A stretch of 33,625 nt of DNA from HGM04593 sp045636125 (GCA_045636125.1 JAZTWX010000012.1:1-33625), one strand, 5' to 3'; positions 1 through 8,317 are shown, counted from the first letter of the stretch. Numbers and translations: made by a program. Notes: generated by a model from the letters alone, not told the origin.

Positions 1-574
1 CATTGTCTATTAAACTGTGTTTAATTATCGGAGCACCCCTTAAATTACTTGAAGTGTCGAGTGGCAAGCGAGCGTTCGACCGAATGGAGCCGGCCGGAAT
101 GAGCAAAGAATGCTCGCGACTATTTTTTCTCGCGTGCCGAGCCTTTTGCTTATTTTTCGTCGCACGAAAAGAAGGGAATAAAACAGCCATTAAAGCAAGA
201 AAAACTCACGGGCCACCGAGGAATTAAAGCACACATTTATAAAAGATTCAATGTTTATCGCTAAAATATGAATGCAAATTTGTAAAAAAATAATTGGGGG
301 CACCTGCTATATTTTTACCCCTTAACTTTTGGAGTTGATCCTAAATTTCTTTTAGATTATTAATTTGTTATATTTGATTAAAATCGAATATAAACTGCAC
401 TCGCTGTGAAAAAAGCAGAAATGAATTTCGCGTTTTCTCGCTCGTTTGTTGTTATATTTGAGATAAACCTCCAATATCTATCGAATTCCTGTAAAAAAAC
501 ACGATATCTTTCGTTTTTTTCGTTCCATGTTACTACATTCGCACATTATCAATCAAAAAAAACACATAAAAAAA
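1..574. other. Gene-poor leader region
   Basis: I see no convincing gene here; the short open frames lack recognisable protein features. On the minus strand an ATG lies exactly at positions 3-1, so a leftward gene could begin at the window edge, but only its first codon would be visible. The right part is AT-rich and contains two TATATTTG strings (369-376 and 453-460) that match the Bacteroidota -7 consensus and could serve the gene at 575. Their -33 partners are weak. A stretch around 397-450 is loosely similar to part of the 11385-11430 intergenic region, including a shared 11-base TCGCTCGTTTG. Confidence 0.5.
453..460 (+). promoter_or_regulatory. Candidate -7 box for the exported Cys-repeat gene
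   Basis: TATATTTG fits TAnnTTTG and lies about 115 bases before the preferred ATG at 575. There is no good TTTG at the expected distance upstream (only TTTCG near 426-430). A second identical octamer sits at 369-376. The assignment is tentative. Confidence 0.3.
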
Positions 575-1762
575 ATGACACGCTTGTTACTATTCACCCT
601 ACTCTCGGTTTTCAGCATTTTTGCACATTGCAAGGAGTACAATGACGGTTACTTTGTTGTCTACCTGATGGAAAGCGACGCAAAGGATGTAAAATATGAA
701 ACCGGGATAACCGAGGAGCGCATTAAAACACTAATGAGCAAAGGTCGCCACGTAATTTCTGTTGTTCCCACAAAATTCGGGTTAGTGGCCGTGCACGAAA
801 AGGCAAAAAAGAAGATGGAACAGAAATATGTTCATCTTGAGAATTATTATCTAAAGAAAAGGGCCAAGAAGCTATTCAAAGAGGGATATATCATTGAATA
901 TTACAACGAGAAAAACAATGGTGCCATCATTACGAAAAACCCTGCAATAACAAAGCAGAAATATCTGGGACAAGCCGGCAAAAGAAAAATTGCAAGGCAA
1001 AACAAAAAGGGTATTTATGTTAAGCTGGGTTGTGGAACTGAATATATAGGACAGAACGATATGAATGGCATATCCTCACAGGAAAGAGTTTTCCACTATT
1101 CCCTCAATAATTTTATAAGCGGTTTCAAGGAAATGGCAGCAAAAGGATATATCATTGGAAGCGTGGAAACCTCTTATAATAAATACAGCAACAACACTTA
1201 TTTCACCGTCCTTTACGACAAGCCCAAGAAACCATACAAGGGCAAACATTACATTGGTATCTTTGAAACAAAAAAGGAGCTCACCAATTTCATAAAAAAA
1301 TACGCAACAAGCAAATGCACAATAAAAGGAATTTGGGGAGGATGGGAAAAGCGCAACTATGAAGCCGAAAAGGCTCTCTATGAAAACAGCAAAAGCGAAA
1401 GCGGCACCGACATTTTGCTTGGACTCGGCAGTTCTTTACTACAGCTTAACAGCGCAATAAAATCGCCCTCATCATCCACATCGTCAAGCATAAGCAGTGT
1501 AAGCAGCGCAGTAAGTTCGACAAAATCAAAAGCAAAGGCTTCGACCGGCAAATGCAAGTATTGCGGAGGCTCGGGTAACTGCACTGCAACCACTGCTGCC
1601 GGAAGAAAGAATGCGTGCAGCGGCAGCGGCTTGTGTGGCCATTGCAGCGGAACAGGCTGGATTAAAGCCGGTGGTTCCGAAGCACAATGCAAAGCCTGCA
1701 ACGGTACAAAAAAATGCAAATCGTGTGGCGGCACAGGAAAGTGCAAGCATTGCAAAAAGTAA
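575..1762 (+). CDS. Exported protein with C-terminal DnaJ-type CxxCxGxG cysteine repeats
   Basis: I do not recognise the family of the 395-residue protein as a whole. The frame is open from an ATG at 527, but the ATG at 575 gives a standard signal peptide (Thr-Arg, then a Leu/Phe-rich core ending near AHC), so I prefer it. Residues about 20-290 are lysine- and tyrosine-rich with repeated 'KGYII' and 'GRHVISV' style segments, which faintly resemble DUF7477-like repeats; that is a guess. A serine-rich linker follows (about 296-320). From residue 327 to the end come five Cys pairs: CKYCGGSG, CGHCSGTG, CKACNG, CKSCGGTG and a terminal CKHC. This is the zinc-binding pattern of DnaJ's central domain. 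That domain is normally cytosolic, so a predicted exported protein carrying it is odd. Its function is unknown. It is single, with no operon partner visible. Confidence 0.75.
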   Translation: MTRLLLFTLLSVFSIFAHCKEYNDGYFVVYLMESDAKDVKYETGITEERIKTLMSKGRHVISVVPTKFGLVAVHEKAKKKMEQKYVHLENYYLKKRAKKLFKEGYIIEYYNEKNNGAIITKNPAITKQKYLGQAGKRKIARQNKKGIYVKLGCGTEYIGQNDMNGISSQERVFHYSLNNFISGFKEMAAKGYIIGSVETSYNKYSNNTYFTVLYDKPKKPYKGKHYIGIFETKKELTNFIKKYATSKCTIKGIWGGWEKRNYEAEKALYENSKSESGTDILLGLGSSLLQLNSAIKSPSSSTSSSISSVSSAVSSTKSKAKASTGKCKYCGGSGNCTATTAAGRKNACSGSGLCGHCSGTGWIKAGGSEAQCKACNGTKKCKSCGGTGKCKHCKK

Positions 1763-1788
1763 TCAGTAACAACAAGAACACAATATAA

Positions 1789-1816
1789 GAAGCCCCGGCC
1801 AGCTGGCCGGGGCTTC
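1789..1816 (-). terminator. Perfect 28-base palindrome, likely aldolase terminator
   Basis: A perfect inverted repeat (arm GAAGCCCCGGCCAG) lies between two convergent genes, 22 bases past the aldolase stop. Read leftward, the hairpin is followed by a T-rich stretch, which suits a rho-independent terminator for the minus-strand gene. It may also stop transcripts from the plus-strand gene ending at 1762. Confidence 0.65.
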
Positions 1817-1837
1817 GTGCTATATGTCAGCGTTCAA

Positions 1838-2839
1838 TTACTGAGCAAGCTTGTTGTCAGAACCGAGAACGTTCACAATCTTGTGAATGTACTGTTTCTT
1901 CATATTGTCGCGAGCAGGACCGAGGTACTTACGGGGGTCGAACTCAGCGGGGTTTGTTGCAAATACCTCACGGATAGCAGCAGTCATAGCCAAACGGCTG
2001 TCGCTGTCGATGTTGATTTTGCAAACTGCGAGAGATGCAGCCTTGCGGAGCTCCTCTTCGGGGATACCGATAGCATCCTTCAAAGCACCACCATACTTGT
2101 TGATTGTCTCAACCTCCTCCTGGGGAACTGAAGAAGAACCGTGGAGAACGATGGGGAAACCGGGAAGCTCTTTCATACAGCCTTCGAGAACGTCGAATGC
2201 CAAGGGGGGAGGAACAAGAACACCCTTCTCGTTGCGTGTGCACTGCTCGGGTTTGAACTTGTTGGCACCGTGAGAAGTACCGATTGAGATAGCCAAGCTG
2301 TCGCAACCAGTCTTTGTAACGAAGTCAACAACCTCCTCGGGACGTGTATATGTGTGGTGCTCGGCAACAACGTCGTCCTCAACACCAGCAAGGATACCAA
2401 GCTCGCCCTCTACTGTTACACCATACTGGTGAGCGTACTCAACAACCTGCTTTGTAAGAGCAACGTTCTCCTCGTAGGGGAGGTGTGAACCGTCGATCAT
2501 TACTGAAGAGAAGCCCATGTCGATGCAGCTCTTGCACAACTCGAAAGAGTTACCGTGGTCGAGGTGAAGAACGATTTCGGGGTTAGCGCAACCAAGCTCT
2601 TTTGCATACTCAACAGCACCCTCAGCCATATAACGGAGAAGAGTCTGGTTTGCATACTTGCGCGCACCGCTTGAAACTTGAAGGATAACGGGAGACTTTG
2701 TCTCTACTGCAGCCATGATGATAGCCTGCAACTGCTCCATATTATTGAAGTTGAATGCAGGGATTGCATAACCGCCTTTCATTGCCTTTGCGAACATCTC
2801 TTTAGTGTTCACAAGACCCAATTCTTTGTAATTTACCAT
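1838..2839 (-). CDS. fba: Class II fructose-1,6-bisphosphate aldolase
   Basis: A zinc-dependent cytosolic enzyme that interconverts fructose-1,6-bisphosphate with dihydroxyacetone phosphate and glyceraldehyde-3-phosphate in glycolysis and gluconeogenesis. The 333-residue length is normal for the class. Family landmarks are visible: AIPAFNFNN near residue 25, the catalytic/metal motif LHLDHG (Asp94, His95), the VEGELG segment (about 143-148), and SIGTSHGANK with a likely zinc ligand His190. The gene stands alone between convergent and divergent neighbours, with its own terminator (1789-1816) and a candidate -7 box at 2907-2914. Codon choice looks strongly biased, as expected for a highly expressed enzyme. 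The identification is secure. Confidence 0.96.
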   Translation of the reverse strand: MVNYKELGLVNTKEMFAKAMKGGYAIPAFNFNNMEQLQAIIMAAVETKSPVILQVSSGARKYANQTLLRYMAEGAVEYAKELGCANPEIVLHLDHGNSFELCKSCIDMGFSSVMIDGSHLPYEENVALTKQVVEYAHQYGVTVEGELGILAGVEDDVVAEHHTYTRPEEVVDFVTKTGCDSLAISIGTSHGANKFKPEQCTRNEKGVLVPPPLAFDVLEGCMKELPGFPIVLHGSSSVPQEEVETINKYGGALKDAIGIPEEELRKAASLAVCKINIDSDSRLAMTAAIREVFATNPAEFDPRKYLGPARDNMKKQYIHKIVNVLGSDNKLAQ

Positions 2840-2906
2840 AGTTTTATATACTTAAAAGTAATTAAAAATAATACTCTCAACAAATACCCTTTTACGGTAT
2901 TCTTTG

Positions 2907-2914
2907 CAAAATTA
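2907..2914 (-). promoter_or_regulatory. Candidate -7 box for fba
   Basis: On the minus strand this reads TAATTTTG, a full TAnnTTTG match, 68 bases upstream of the aldolase ATG. The -33 element is unclear (TTCG about 18 bases further upstream). Confidence 0.45.
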
Positions 2915-3051
2915 GTAAAATCTTTCCTTAATCGAATGCAATATACAAAAAAAATGTGTGCCGCGAGCGAAAAGAATTAAAAAAACTTATTCACCACCCC
3001 ACCGGCATTGTTTTTTTACAGCAAGAATAGCGAGTATTCCAAGAAAAAGAG

Positions 3052-3059
3052 TAAATTTG
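3052..3059 (+). promoter_or_regulatory. Candidate -7 box for the udk operon
   Basis: TAAATTTG matches the Bacteroidota -7 consensus and lies 53 bases before the uridine kinase ATG. No strong -33 TTTG is present at the standard spacing. Confidence 0.4.
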
Positions 3060-3112
3060 CCTGAAAGTCTTGTTTCAAGGGGATATTAAAGGCAAAAATC
3101 ACAGCAAAGAAT

Positions 3113-3724
3113 ATGTATATTATAGGTATAGCAGGAGGAACAGGTTCGGGAAAGACAACCGTTGTAAAGGAGATTGTCGACTCGTTGCCCGCAGCGTCGG
3201 TGGCGGTAATTCCACAGGATTCTTACTACAACGACAGCAGCCACGTTCCCGTGGAAGAACGACAGAGCATAAATTTCGACCACCCCGACGCTTTCGACTG
3301 GGATTTACTCGTGGAGCAGATAAAAATGTTGCGCGACGGCAAGGCCATCGACCAGCCCACATATTCATACATCACCTGCACCCGCCAGCCCGAAATTGTG
3401 CACGTAGAGCCCAAAGAGGTTATCATAATTGAGGGTATTATGGCGCTTGTAAGCCCCGAACTACGCAACCTTATGGACCTAAAGATTTTTGTCGATGCCG
3501 ATGCCGACGACCGTCTCATACGCCTTGTACGCCGCGATGTTGTTGAGCGCGGCCGCACCGCCGAAGCAGTAATTTCGCGCTACGAACGTGTGGTAAAGGC
3601 TATGCACGAACAATTCATTGAGCCCACAAAGAAATATGCCGACATAATTATTCCGCAAGGCGGACACAACAAACAAGCAATTAAAATGCTGCAGATGTCT
3701 GTTGCCGGCTGCATAAAAAAATAA
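3113..3724 (+). CDS. udk: Uridine kinase
   Basis: Phosphorylates uridine and cytidine to UMP and CMP with a nucleoside triphosphate, the salvage route to pyrimidine nucleotides. The 203-residue protein starts almost directly with a P-loop, GGTGSGKT (residues 8-15), then PQDSYY, the NFDHPDAFD segment that contacts the nucleoside, and IIEGIMAL before a lid-like R(D/E)xxERGR region. All are standard for the uridine kinase family within the phosphoribulokinase/uridine kinase fold. The gene is followed after 3 bases by a lytic transglycosylase and then by an overlapping helicase gene, so the three are probably co-transcribed. Confidence 0.95.
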   Translation: MYIIGIAGGTGSGKTTVVKEIVDSLPAASVAVIPQDSYYNDSSHVPVEERQSINFDHPDAFDWDLLVEQIKMLRDGKAIDQPTYSYITCTRQPEIVHVEPKEVIIIEGIMALVSPELRNLMDLKIFVDADADDRLIRLVRRDVVERGRTAEAVISRYERVVKAMHEQFIEPTKKYADIIIPQGGHNKQAIKMLQMSVAGCIKK

Positions 3725-3727
3725 TCT

Positions 3728-4483
3728 ATGCGCGCCAAGAACATCTGCCTGCTCACGTTTTTACTGCTCTCCATCGCCGTGCTCATATACGGCGGTGCAA
3801 TACTTTGTGGGAAAGAGAAGGCGAAGAGGCCTGCAGTGCCACAGAAACGATACATTTCGCCCTACGTGTCCATTTCGCCCTACGACCACCACTTCCGCAA
3901 CGTGGCCGACAGCCTGGGGTGGGACTGGAAATTCCTTGCCGCAATAGCCTACACCGAGTCGCGTTTCGACAGCACAGCAGTGTCGGAGGTGGGAGCAGGC
4001 GGTGTAATGCAGGTGATGCCGTCGACAATGCAACGGCTGGGAATACCCGACTCGCTACACCTCGACACAAGAACAAACATCGAAGCAGCAGGGCGTCTTT
4101 TAATGAACCTCAACCACCTTTACCGCCGCATCGAAAATTTCGACGAGCGCACGAATTTCATCCTCGCATCGTACAACGCCGGCTCGGGGCACATTGGTGA
4201 CGCAATGAACCTTGCCGAAAAGCACGGCTGCCCGCGATATGTATGGGAAAACAACGTGGACAGTTTCCTTGTACTCAAGAGCCTGCCCGAATTCTACACC
4301 GACAGCGTGTGCCGCAACGGCTCTTTCAACGACTGGAAACAGACACTCTCCTTTGTGAAAAAAGTGAAACGCACGTGGACAAGATACCGCCACAGACAGG
4401 CGCGTTACAGCGATTCTCTGCGTGTGATTATGCAACAGGACACATTGCTAACATTCGACAAGGAGCACTATGCAGGAGGGTGA
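3728..4483 (+). CDS. Membrane-anchored lytic transglycosylase (SLT domain, MltF-like)
   Basis: Cleaves the MurNAc-GlcNAc bond of peptidoglycan in the periplasm. The 251-residue protein has an N-terminal hydrophobic segment (about residues 7-27) that is either a signal anchor or an uncleaved signal. The SLT domain follows: the catalytic Glu77 in AYTESRF, the family signature GAGGVMQVMPST (89-100), and ASYNAGSGHI further on. The C-terminal roughly 60 residues are basic and lack a recognisable domain. It starts 3 bases after uridine kinase and overlaps the next gene by 14 bases, so it should be translated from the same message. Which transglycosylase subgroup it belongs to is less certain than the SLT fold. 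Confidence 0.9.
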   Translation: MRAKNICLLTFLLLSIAVLIYGGAILCGKEKAKRPAVPQKRYISPYVSISPYDHHFRNVADSLGWDWKFLAAIAYTESRFDSTAVSEVGAGGVMQVMPSTMQRLGIPDSLHLDTRTNIEAAGRLLMNLNHLYRRIENFDERTNFILASYNAGSGHIGDAMNLAEKHGCPRYVWENNVDSFLVLKSLPEFYTDSVCRNGSFNDWKQTLSFVKKVKRTWTRYRHRQARYSDSLRVIMQQDTLLTFDKEHYAGG

Positions 4484-7400
4484 AAAATACATTTTGAGGC
4501 AACAGATAACTTTTGAGCGTTACGACGGAGAGACAATTACAGGGCACGACAAGGAGGGGAACGTTGTAAAATGCACCCTGCCGGCCGAAAAGTGTTACCG
4601 CGACCTTCGCGCACTGCTGCAGAGCGGCAGCAAGCTCAACCTCCTCACCTGCACCCGCGACGAGGAGGGCACGCTACACCCCAAAGACATTATCTTCGAG
4701 CCCGACTATCTCATTGACATCTCATCACTTGCCCGCTGCGTGCAGCCATACGGCTCGCCAGCGCTCGGTTACATTGTAAACCTCTTCGAGAAGAGCACCG
4801 ACAGCGCCGCCCGCCTGTTGGGAGAGGCTGCCAATATGTTCCTCGACGATTGCGTGAACGAGCGACCTGGGAAGCCTGCCACATACAGCGAATCGATAAA
4901 AAAATTCTTCCGCGAATATCCCCTGCAACTGTCGGTGTGCAACGAGATAAACAACAGTTTTTTCGCCCTCTCGCGCCAGCAATTCGGCAACATACAGATG
5001 AAGGTGGGCAACCACGGCATTGAGGGTGAGGGAAGCTACCGGCAGGACCGCGTGTACCTCGAGCCTTCCTTCTTCTGCGAGCCGCTCGGCCTGCAAGGGC
5101 GCATCGACCTTTTGCAGAACGACTGCAGCCACCTCATAGAGTTGAAATCGGGAAAAGCCGACGAATTCAACGGCGGGGCAAAAGCCGAGCACCGCATACA
5201 GATGTCGCTTTACAAAGAGATGCTCTGCTACTCGCTGCAAATACCCCGCGAAACAATAAGCGCACACCTTTTCTACTCGCGCTACCCCCGTTTCTACCGC
5301 CAGGAGTCGAGCCCACGCGAGATAAGCCACACACTTATGCTGCGCAACCGCATTGTGGCCCTGCTGCTGCAAATGGGGCGCGACGGGCTGCGCGAAGCAC
5401 TGCTCACCACCACAGCCGAAGATTTCAACACCGCAGGCAGCTGCAGCCGCCTGTGGAACGACTATCTGCGCCCACGCATAGAAGAGGTTCTCAACCCCAT
5501 AAAAAACGCCGACAGCCTGTTGCAGGAATACTTTTTCGGCAACGTAGCCTTTGTAGCACGCGAAATGCTGCTAGCAAAGGTGGGTAACGGCAACAACGAG
5601 AGCGGCCGCAGTTTTTCAGACACGTGGAACGCACCGCTTGAGGTGAAAAGGGATAACGGCAACATTCTCACCGACCTGCAGATTCTCTCGTTCGACAACG
5701 ACGAGGGCATTAGCGAGATTACCCTGTCGGTACCTGCATACTCCGACGATTTTTTCCCCAATTTCCGTGTGGGCGACACAGTGTTCCTCTACCGCCGCGA
5801 CAACGAAAGCCACAATGCCACCAACCGACAGGTTACGCGCGGAACGCTCACATATATTGCGGGCGACAAGCTCACAATACACCTGCGACACAAGCAGCGC
5901 AACAGCAACCTATACCCCCGCACCAGCCTCTACGCAATGGAGCACGACCACCTCGACAGCACCTTCCGTTCGGCTTTCCGCGACCTTTTCGGGTTGCTCA
6001 CCGCGCCACAGGAACGCATTGACCTTCTGCTGGCACGCCGCACACCGCTCATCGACCGCACTGCAACCCTCAACGGCAGCTACACCAACGAATACATAAA
6101 CAACATTGTGCTGCAGGCAAAGCAGGCGCAGGAACTTTTTATGCTCGTGGGCCCTCCCGGAACAGGAAAAACATCGCAGGCACTCAAAAGTATGGTACAG
6201 GAATTTCACGGCGAAGAAGGGTGCAACATTCTGCTTGCATCGTACACCAACCGCGCCGTAGACGAAATATGCGAGGCGCTCGAAGCTCTCCCCAACAAGC
6301 CCGCCTACATACGCATAGGCAGCGAACAGAGCTGCGCCGAACAGCACCGCCACCGCCTGCTGAAAAACTGCATAGCCCACTGCAGCAACCGCGACGAGAT
6401 AAAAGCCACAATGGAACAGCACCGCATAATAGTGGGCACAATAGCGTCGCTCACCGCGCGCAAGGAGCTTTTCGCACTAAAACAATTCAATGTAGCAATA
6501 ATAGACGAGGCCACGCAGATACTCGAATCGCAGCTTGCCGGCCTGTGGGCAGCAACCACCCCGCAAGGAGCGCTCGCAATAAAGAAATTCATACTCATAG
6601 GCGACCCCAAACAGCTGCCCGCCGTTGTTGCGCAGAACCGCGCCGACACAAAAGCGACAAGCGAGGCGCTGAATAATGCAGGAATAAACGATTATGGAAT
6701 TTCGCTCTTCGAGCGCCTTTATAAGTGGTACCACCGCCAAGGTGTTGAGGGCGTAACCGCCACACTGCACCGTCAGGGCCGTATGCACCCCGTGATAAAC
6801 GACTTTTCGAACCGCCATTTCTATGGTGGAATTCTGGAGCCCATCCCACTGCCCCACCAGAGCGAGCAGCTGCACTACCACACACACGACACAGCCGACA
6901 GCCGACAGCATACAATTGCCACCAGCCGCACTGCATTCATAGAGACAGGCGAAGAGAGCTGCGGCAACCCCAAAATAAACCGCACCGAGGCACGCGAAAT
7001 TGCCCTTTTCGTGGATGCATACTACAAGCTGCGCACTGCGTGCGGCCTTGAGTGCAACCCATCGAAAGAGGTGGGAATAATTGTCCCCTTCCGCAGCCAG
7101 ATAGCGATGGTTACAAAAGAGATTGCCCAAACAGGCACCCCGCTGTGTGAAGGCATTGTAGTGGACACCGTGGAGCGTTTCCAGGGCTCGCAACGCGAAA
7201 TAATTCTCTTTGGAACAACCATAAACAACCCGTCGCAGCTCGAAATACTTTCGGCACCGGTACCCGACGCCGACGGCACCCCTATCGACCGTAAACTGAA
7301 CGTTGCACTCACCCGTGCCCGCAGGCAGATGTTCATATTCGGCAACAGCGCAGTGCTCACACAATCGCCCATCTACAAAGCACTCATCGAGGAGCTATAA
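4470..7400 (+). CDS. Dna2-like nuclease-helicase (PD-(D/E)XK + superfamily 1 helicase)
   Basis: A 976-residue protein that appears to join a RecB/Cas4-type nuclease to an UPF1/Dna2-type superfamily 1B helicase. The nuclease core has Asp213 (GRIDLL), the Glu224-Leu-Lys226 triad (IELKSGK) and a Q244-x3-Y248 motif (HRIQMSLY), the classic order of this nuclease family. Helicase motifs follow: Walker A GPPGTGKTS (561-569), IIDEATQ with Asp679, GDPKQLPA (711-718), VDTVERFQGSQRE (from 898) and LNVALTRAR (943-951). The clustered C-terminal cysteines that hold an iron-sulfur cluster in Cas4 and eukaryotic Dna2 are not visible. It probably acts on DNA ends or flaps in repair or replication, but the substrate is inferred. 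It overlaps the upstream transglycosylase gene by 14 bases. The start could lie slightly downstream. Confidence 0.88.
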   Translation: MQEGEKYILRQQITFERYDGETITGHDKEGNVVKCTLPAEKCYRDLRALLQSGSKLNLLTCTRDEEGTLHPKDIIFEPDYLIDISSLARCVQPYGSPALGYIVNLFEKSTDSAARLLGEAANMFLDDCVNERPGKPATYSESIKKFFREYPLQLSVCNEINNSFFALSRQQFGNIQMKVGNHGIEGEGSYRQDRVYLEPSFFCEPLGLQGRIDLLQNDCSHLIELKSGKADEFNGGAKAEHRIQMSLYKEMLCYSLQIPRETISAHLFYSRYPRFYRQESSPREISHTLMLRNRIVALLLQMGRDGLREALLTTTAEDFNTAGSCSRLWNDYLRPRIEEVLNPIKNADSLLQEYFFGNVAFVAREMLLAKVGNGNNESGRSFSDTWNAPLEVKRDNGNILTDLQILSFDNDEGISEITLSVPAYSDDFFPNFRVGDTVFLYRRDNESHNATNRQVTRGTLTYIAGDKLTIHLRHKQRNSNLYPRTSLYAMEHDHLDSTFRSAFRDLFGLLTAPQERIDLLLARRTPLIDRTATLNGSYTNEYINNIVLQAKQAQELFMLVGPPGTGKTSQALKSMVQEFHGEEGCNILLASYTNRAVDEICEALEALPNKPAYIRIGSEQSCAEQHRHRLLKNCIAHCSNRDEIKATMEQHRIIVGTIASLTARKELFALKQFNVAIIDEATQILESQLAGLWAATTPQGALAIKKFILIGDPKQLPAVVAQNRADTKATSEALNNAGINDYGISLFERLYKWYHRQGVEGVTATLHRQGRMHPVINDFSNRHFYGGILEPIPLPHQSEQLHYHTHDTADSRQHTIATSRTAFIETGEESCGNPKINRTEAREIALFVDAYYKLRTACGLECNPSKEVGIIVPFRSQIAMVTKEIAQTGTPLCEGIVVDTVERFQGSQREIILFGTTINNPSQLEILSAPVPDADGTPIDRKLNVALTRARRQMFIFGNSAVLTQSPIYKALIEEL

Positions 7401-7406
7401 ATTATC

Positions 7407-7425
7407 TTACACTCTAAGAGTGTAA
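7407..7425. promoter_or_regulatory. Inverted repeat after the helicase gene
   Basis: A 19-base inverted repeat with 9-base arms (TTACACTCT / AGAGTGTAA) and a 1-base centre, starting 6 bases past the helicase stop. A run of A rather than T follows on the plus strand, so it is a poor plus-strand terminator. It carries TACAC/GTGTA words also present in the ABC operon operator at 7492-7513, in the opposite order. It may be a regulatory site or a weak transcription stop. Confidence 0.4.
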
Positions 7426-7435
7426 AAAACAACCC

Positions 7436-7451
7436 GTGAAATTAATTTCAC
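7436..7451. promoter_or_regulatory. Perfect 16-base palindrome upstream of the ABC operon promoter
   Basis: GTGAAATTAATTTCAC is its own reverse complement and ends 7 bases before the proposed -33 box at 7459. This is a typical location for an activator or second repressor site. The factor is unknown. Confidence 0.45.
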
Positions 7452-7458
7452 AAAAGAC

Positions 7459-7489
7459 TTGCACACAAACAAATCTTACAATATCTTTG
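7459..7489 (+). promoter_or_regulatory. Promoter of the ABC transporter operon
   Basis: A TTG(C) -33 element at 7459-7462 and a -7 box TATCTTTG at 7482-7489 are separated by 19 bases, an excellent Bacteroidota sigma-ABfr promoter. The start of transcription would fall near 7495, inside the inverted repeat at 7492-7513. Confidence 0.65.
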
Positions 7490-7491
7490 CG

Positions 7492-7513
7492 GTGTACTAA
7501 TCCACTAATACAC
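7492..7513 (+). promoter_or_regulatory. Putative YtrA/GntR operator overlapping the transcription start
   Basis: The 22-base element has outer arms GTGTA and TACAC and additional symmetric positions inside (about 16 of 22 positions agree with its reverse complement). It resembles the AGTGTA-spacer-TACACT site described for Bacillus subtilis YtrA. It lies just downstream of the -7 box and ends 1 base before the ATPase ATG. Binding there would block initiation. The operon's own GntR regulator (10413-10757) is the obvious candidate. Confidence 0.6.
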
Positions 7514-7514
7514 T

Positions 7515-8315
7515 ATGATACAAATTAAAAATTTAGATTTCTCTTATGGGAGTAAAGAGGTGCTCAAAGGCCTAAACACGCAGTTTGTTGAAGGCAGAAT
7601 CTACGGTCTACTCGGCCCCAATGGTGCCGGCAAAACAACACTTATGAAACTTATATGCGGCATACTAAGGAGCAAACGCGGCAATGTGGAAACAGGTGGC
7701 AACAACCCCGCCAAGCGCAGCCCCGAGACTCTGCAAAGCCTCTTTTACCTGCCCGAGCACCCACAGGCAACCATTAACAAGATAAGCACATTTGTGCGCG
7801 AGTATGGGCAATTCTACCCCACTTTCAAATACGAGGAGTTCGAGCAGTTGATGAAGGAGTTGCGCCTCGACTGCAACACAAAGTTCGACAAACTATCGAC
7901 CGGTGAGTGCAAAAAGGTATTCATTGCCTTTGCCCTTGCACTTAACACCCCTTATCTGCTGCTCGATGAACCAACCAACGGGCTCGATGTGACAAGCAAA
8001 AACGAGTTCAGGCAGATTATTTCGCGCTATATGAACGACGAGCGTTGCATCATAATTGCCACACACCAGATAAGAGAGGTTTCCACCCTGCTCGACCACA
8101 TTGTAATTCTAAAAGAGAAGAACATTGCAACCGATGCCTCAATAGTTGATTTGCAACAGCAATATCGTTGTGGCACAGCAAAGGAGCTGCCTGCCGATGC
8201 ACTCTACAGCGAGGAGGGCATTAACGGGTATAACTACATTGCACCCAACAGCAACGGCCAAGAGAGCAACATTGACATAGAACTGCTTTTCAATTACATT
8301 AACCTGAAGAAATAA
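7515..8315 (+). CDS. ABC transporter ATP-binding protein (YtrB-like context)
   Basis: The nucleotide-binding subunit that would energise the three membrane proteins encoded next to it. The 266-residue protein has Walker A GPNGAGKTT (34-42), a shortened signature LSTGE (127-131) in place of LSGGQ, Walker B YLLLDEPTNGLD (147-158) and the switch histidine in IIATHQ (His184). The core ends near residue 215; the remaining 50 residues are a family-variable tail. The ATG is only 1 base past the predicted operator, so the leader is very short (about 20 bases). The substrate is not readable from the sequence. Related GntR-linked transporters respond to cell-envelope stress or antibiotics in Firmicutes, but that role is only an analogy here. 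Confidence 0.92.
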   Translation: MIQIKNLDFSYGSKEVLKGLNTQFVEGRIYGLLGPNGAGKTTLMKLICGILRSKRGNVETGGNNPAKRSPETLQSLFYLPEHPQATINKISTFVREYGQFYPTFKYEEFEQLMKELRLDCNTKFDKLSTGECKKVFIAFALALNTPYLLLDEPTNGLDVTSKNEFRQIISRYMNDERCIIIATHQIREVSTLLDHIVILKEKNIATDASIVDLQQQYRCGTAKELPADALYSEEGINGYNYIAPNSNGQESNIDIELLFNYINLKK

Positions 8316-8317
8316 CA

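Noticed and set aside
1..3. A minus-strand gene beginning at the left edge
   Set aside because: Only a possible ATG is visible, which is not enough to call a gene.
527..574. N-terminal extension of the exported Cys-repeat protein from the ATG at 527
   Set aside because: Starting at 575 gives a normal signal peptide directly at the N-terminus; the extra 16 residues would bury it.
4725..5372. Long minus-strand open frames inside the helicase gene
   Set aside because: They are antisense shadows in a G/C-rich gene with no recognisable motifs, while the plus strand shows continuous helicase and nuclease motifs.
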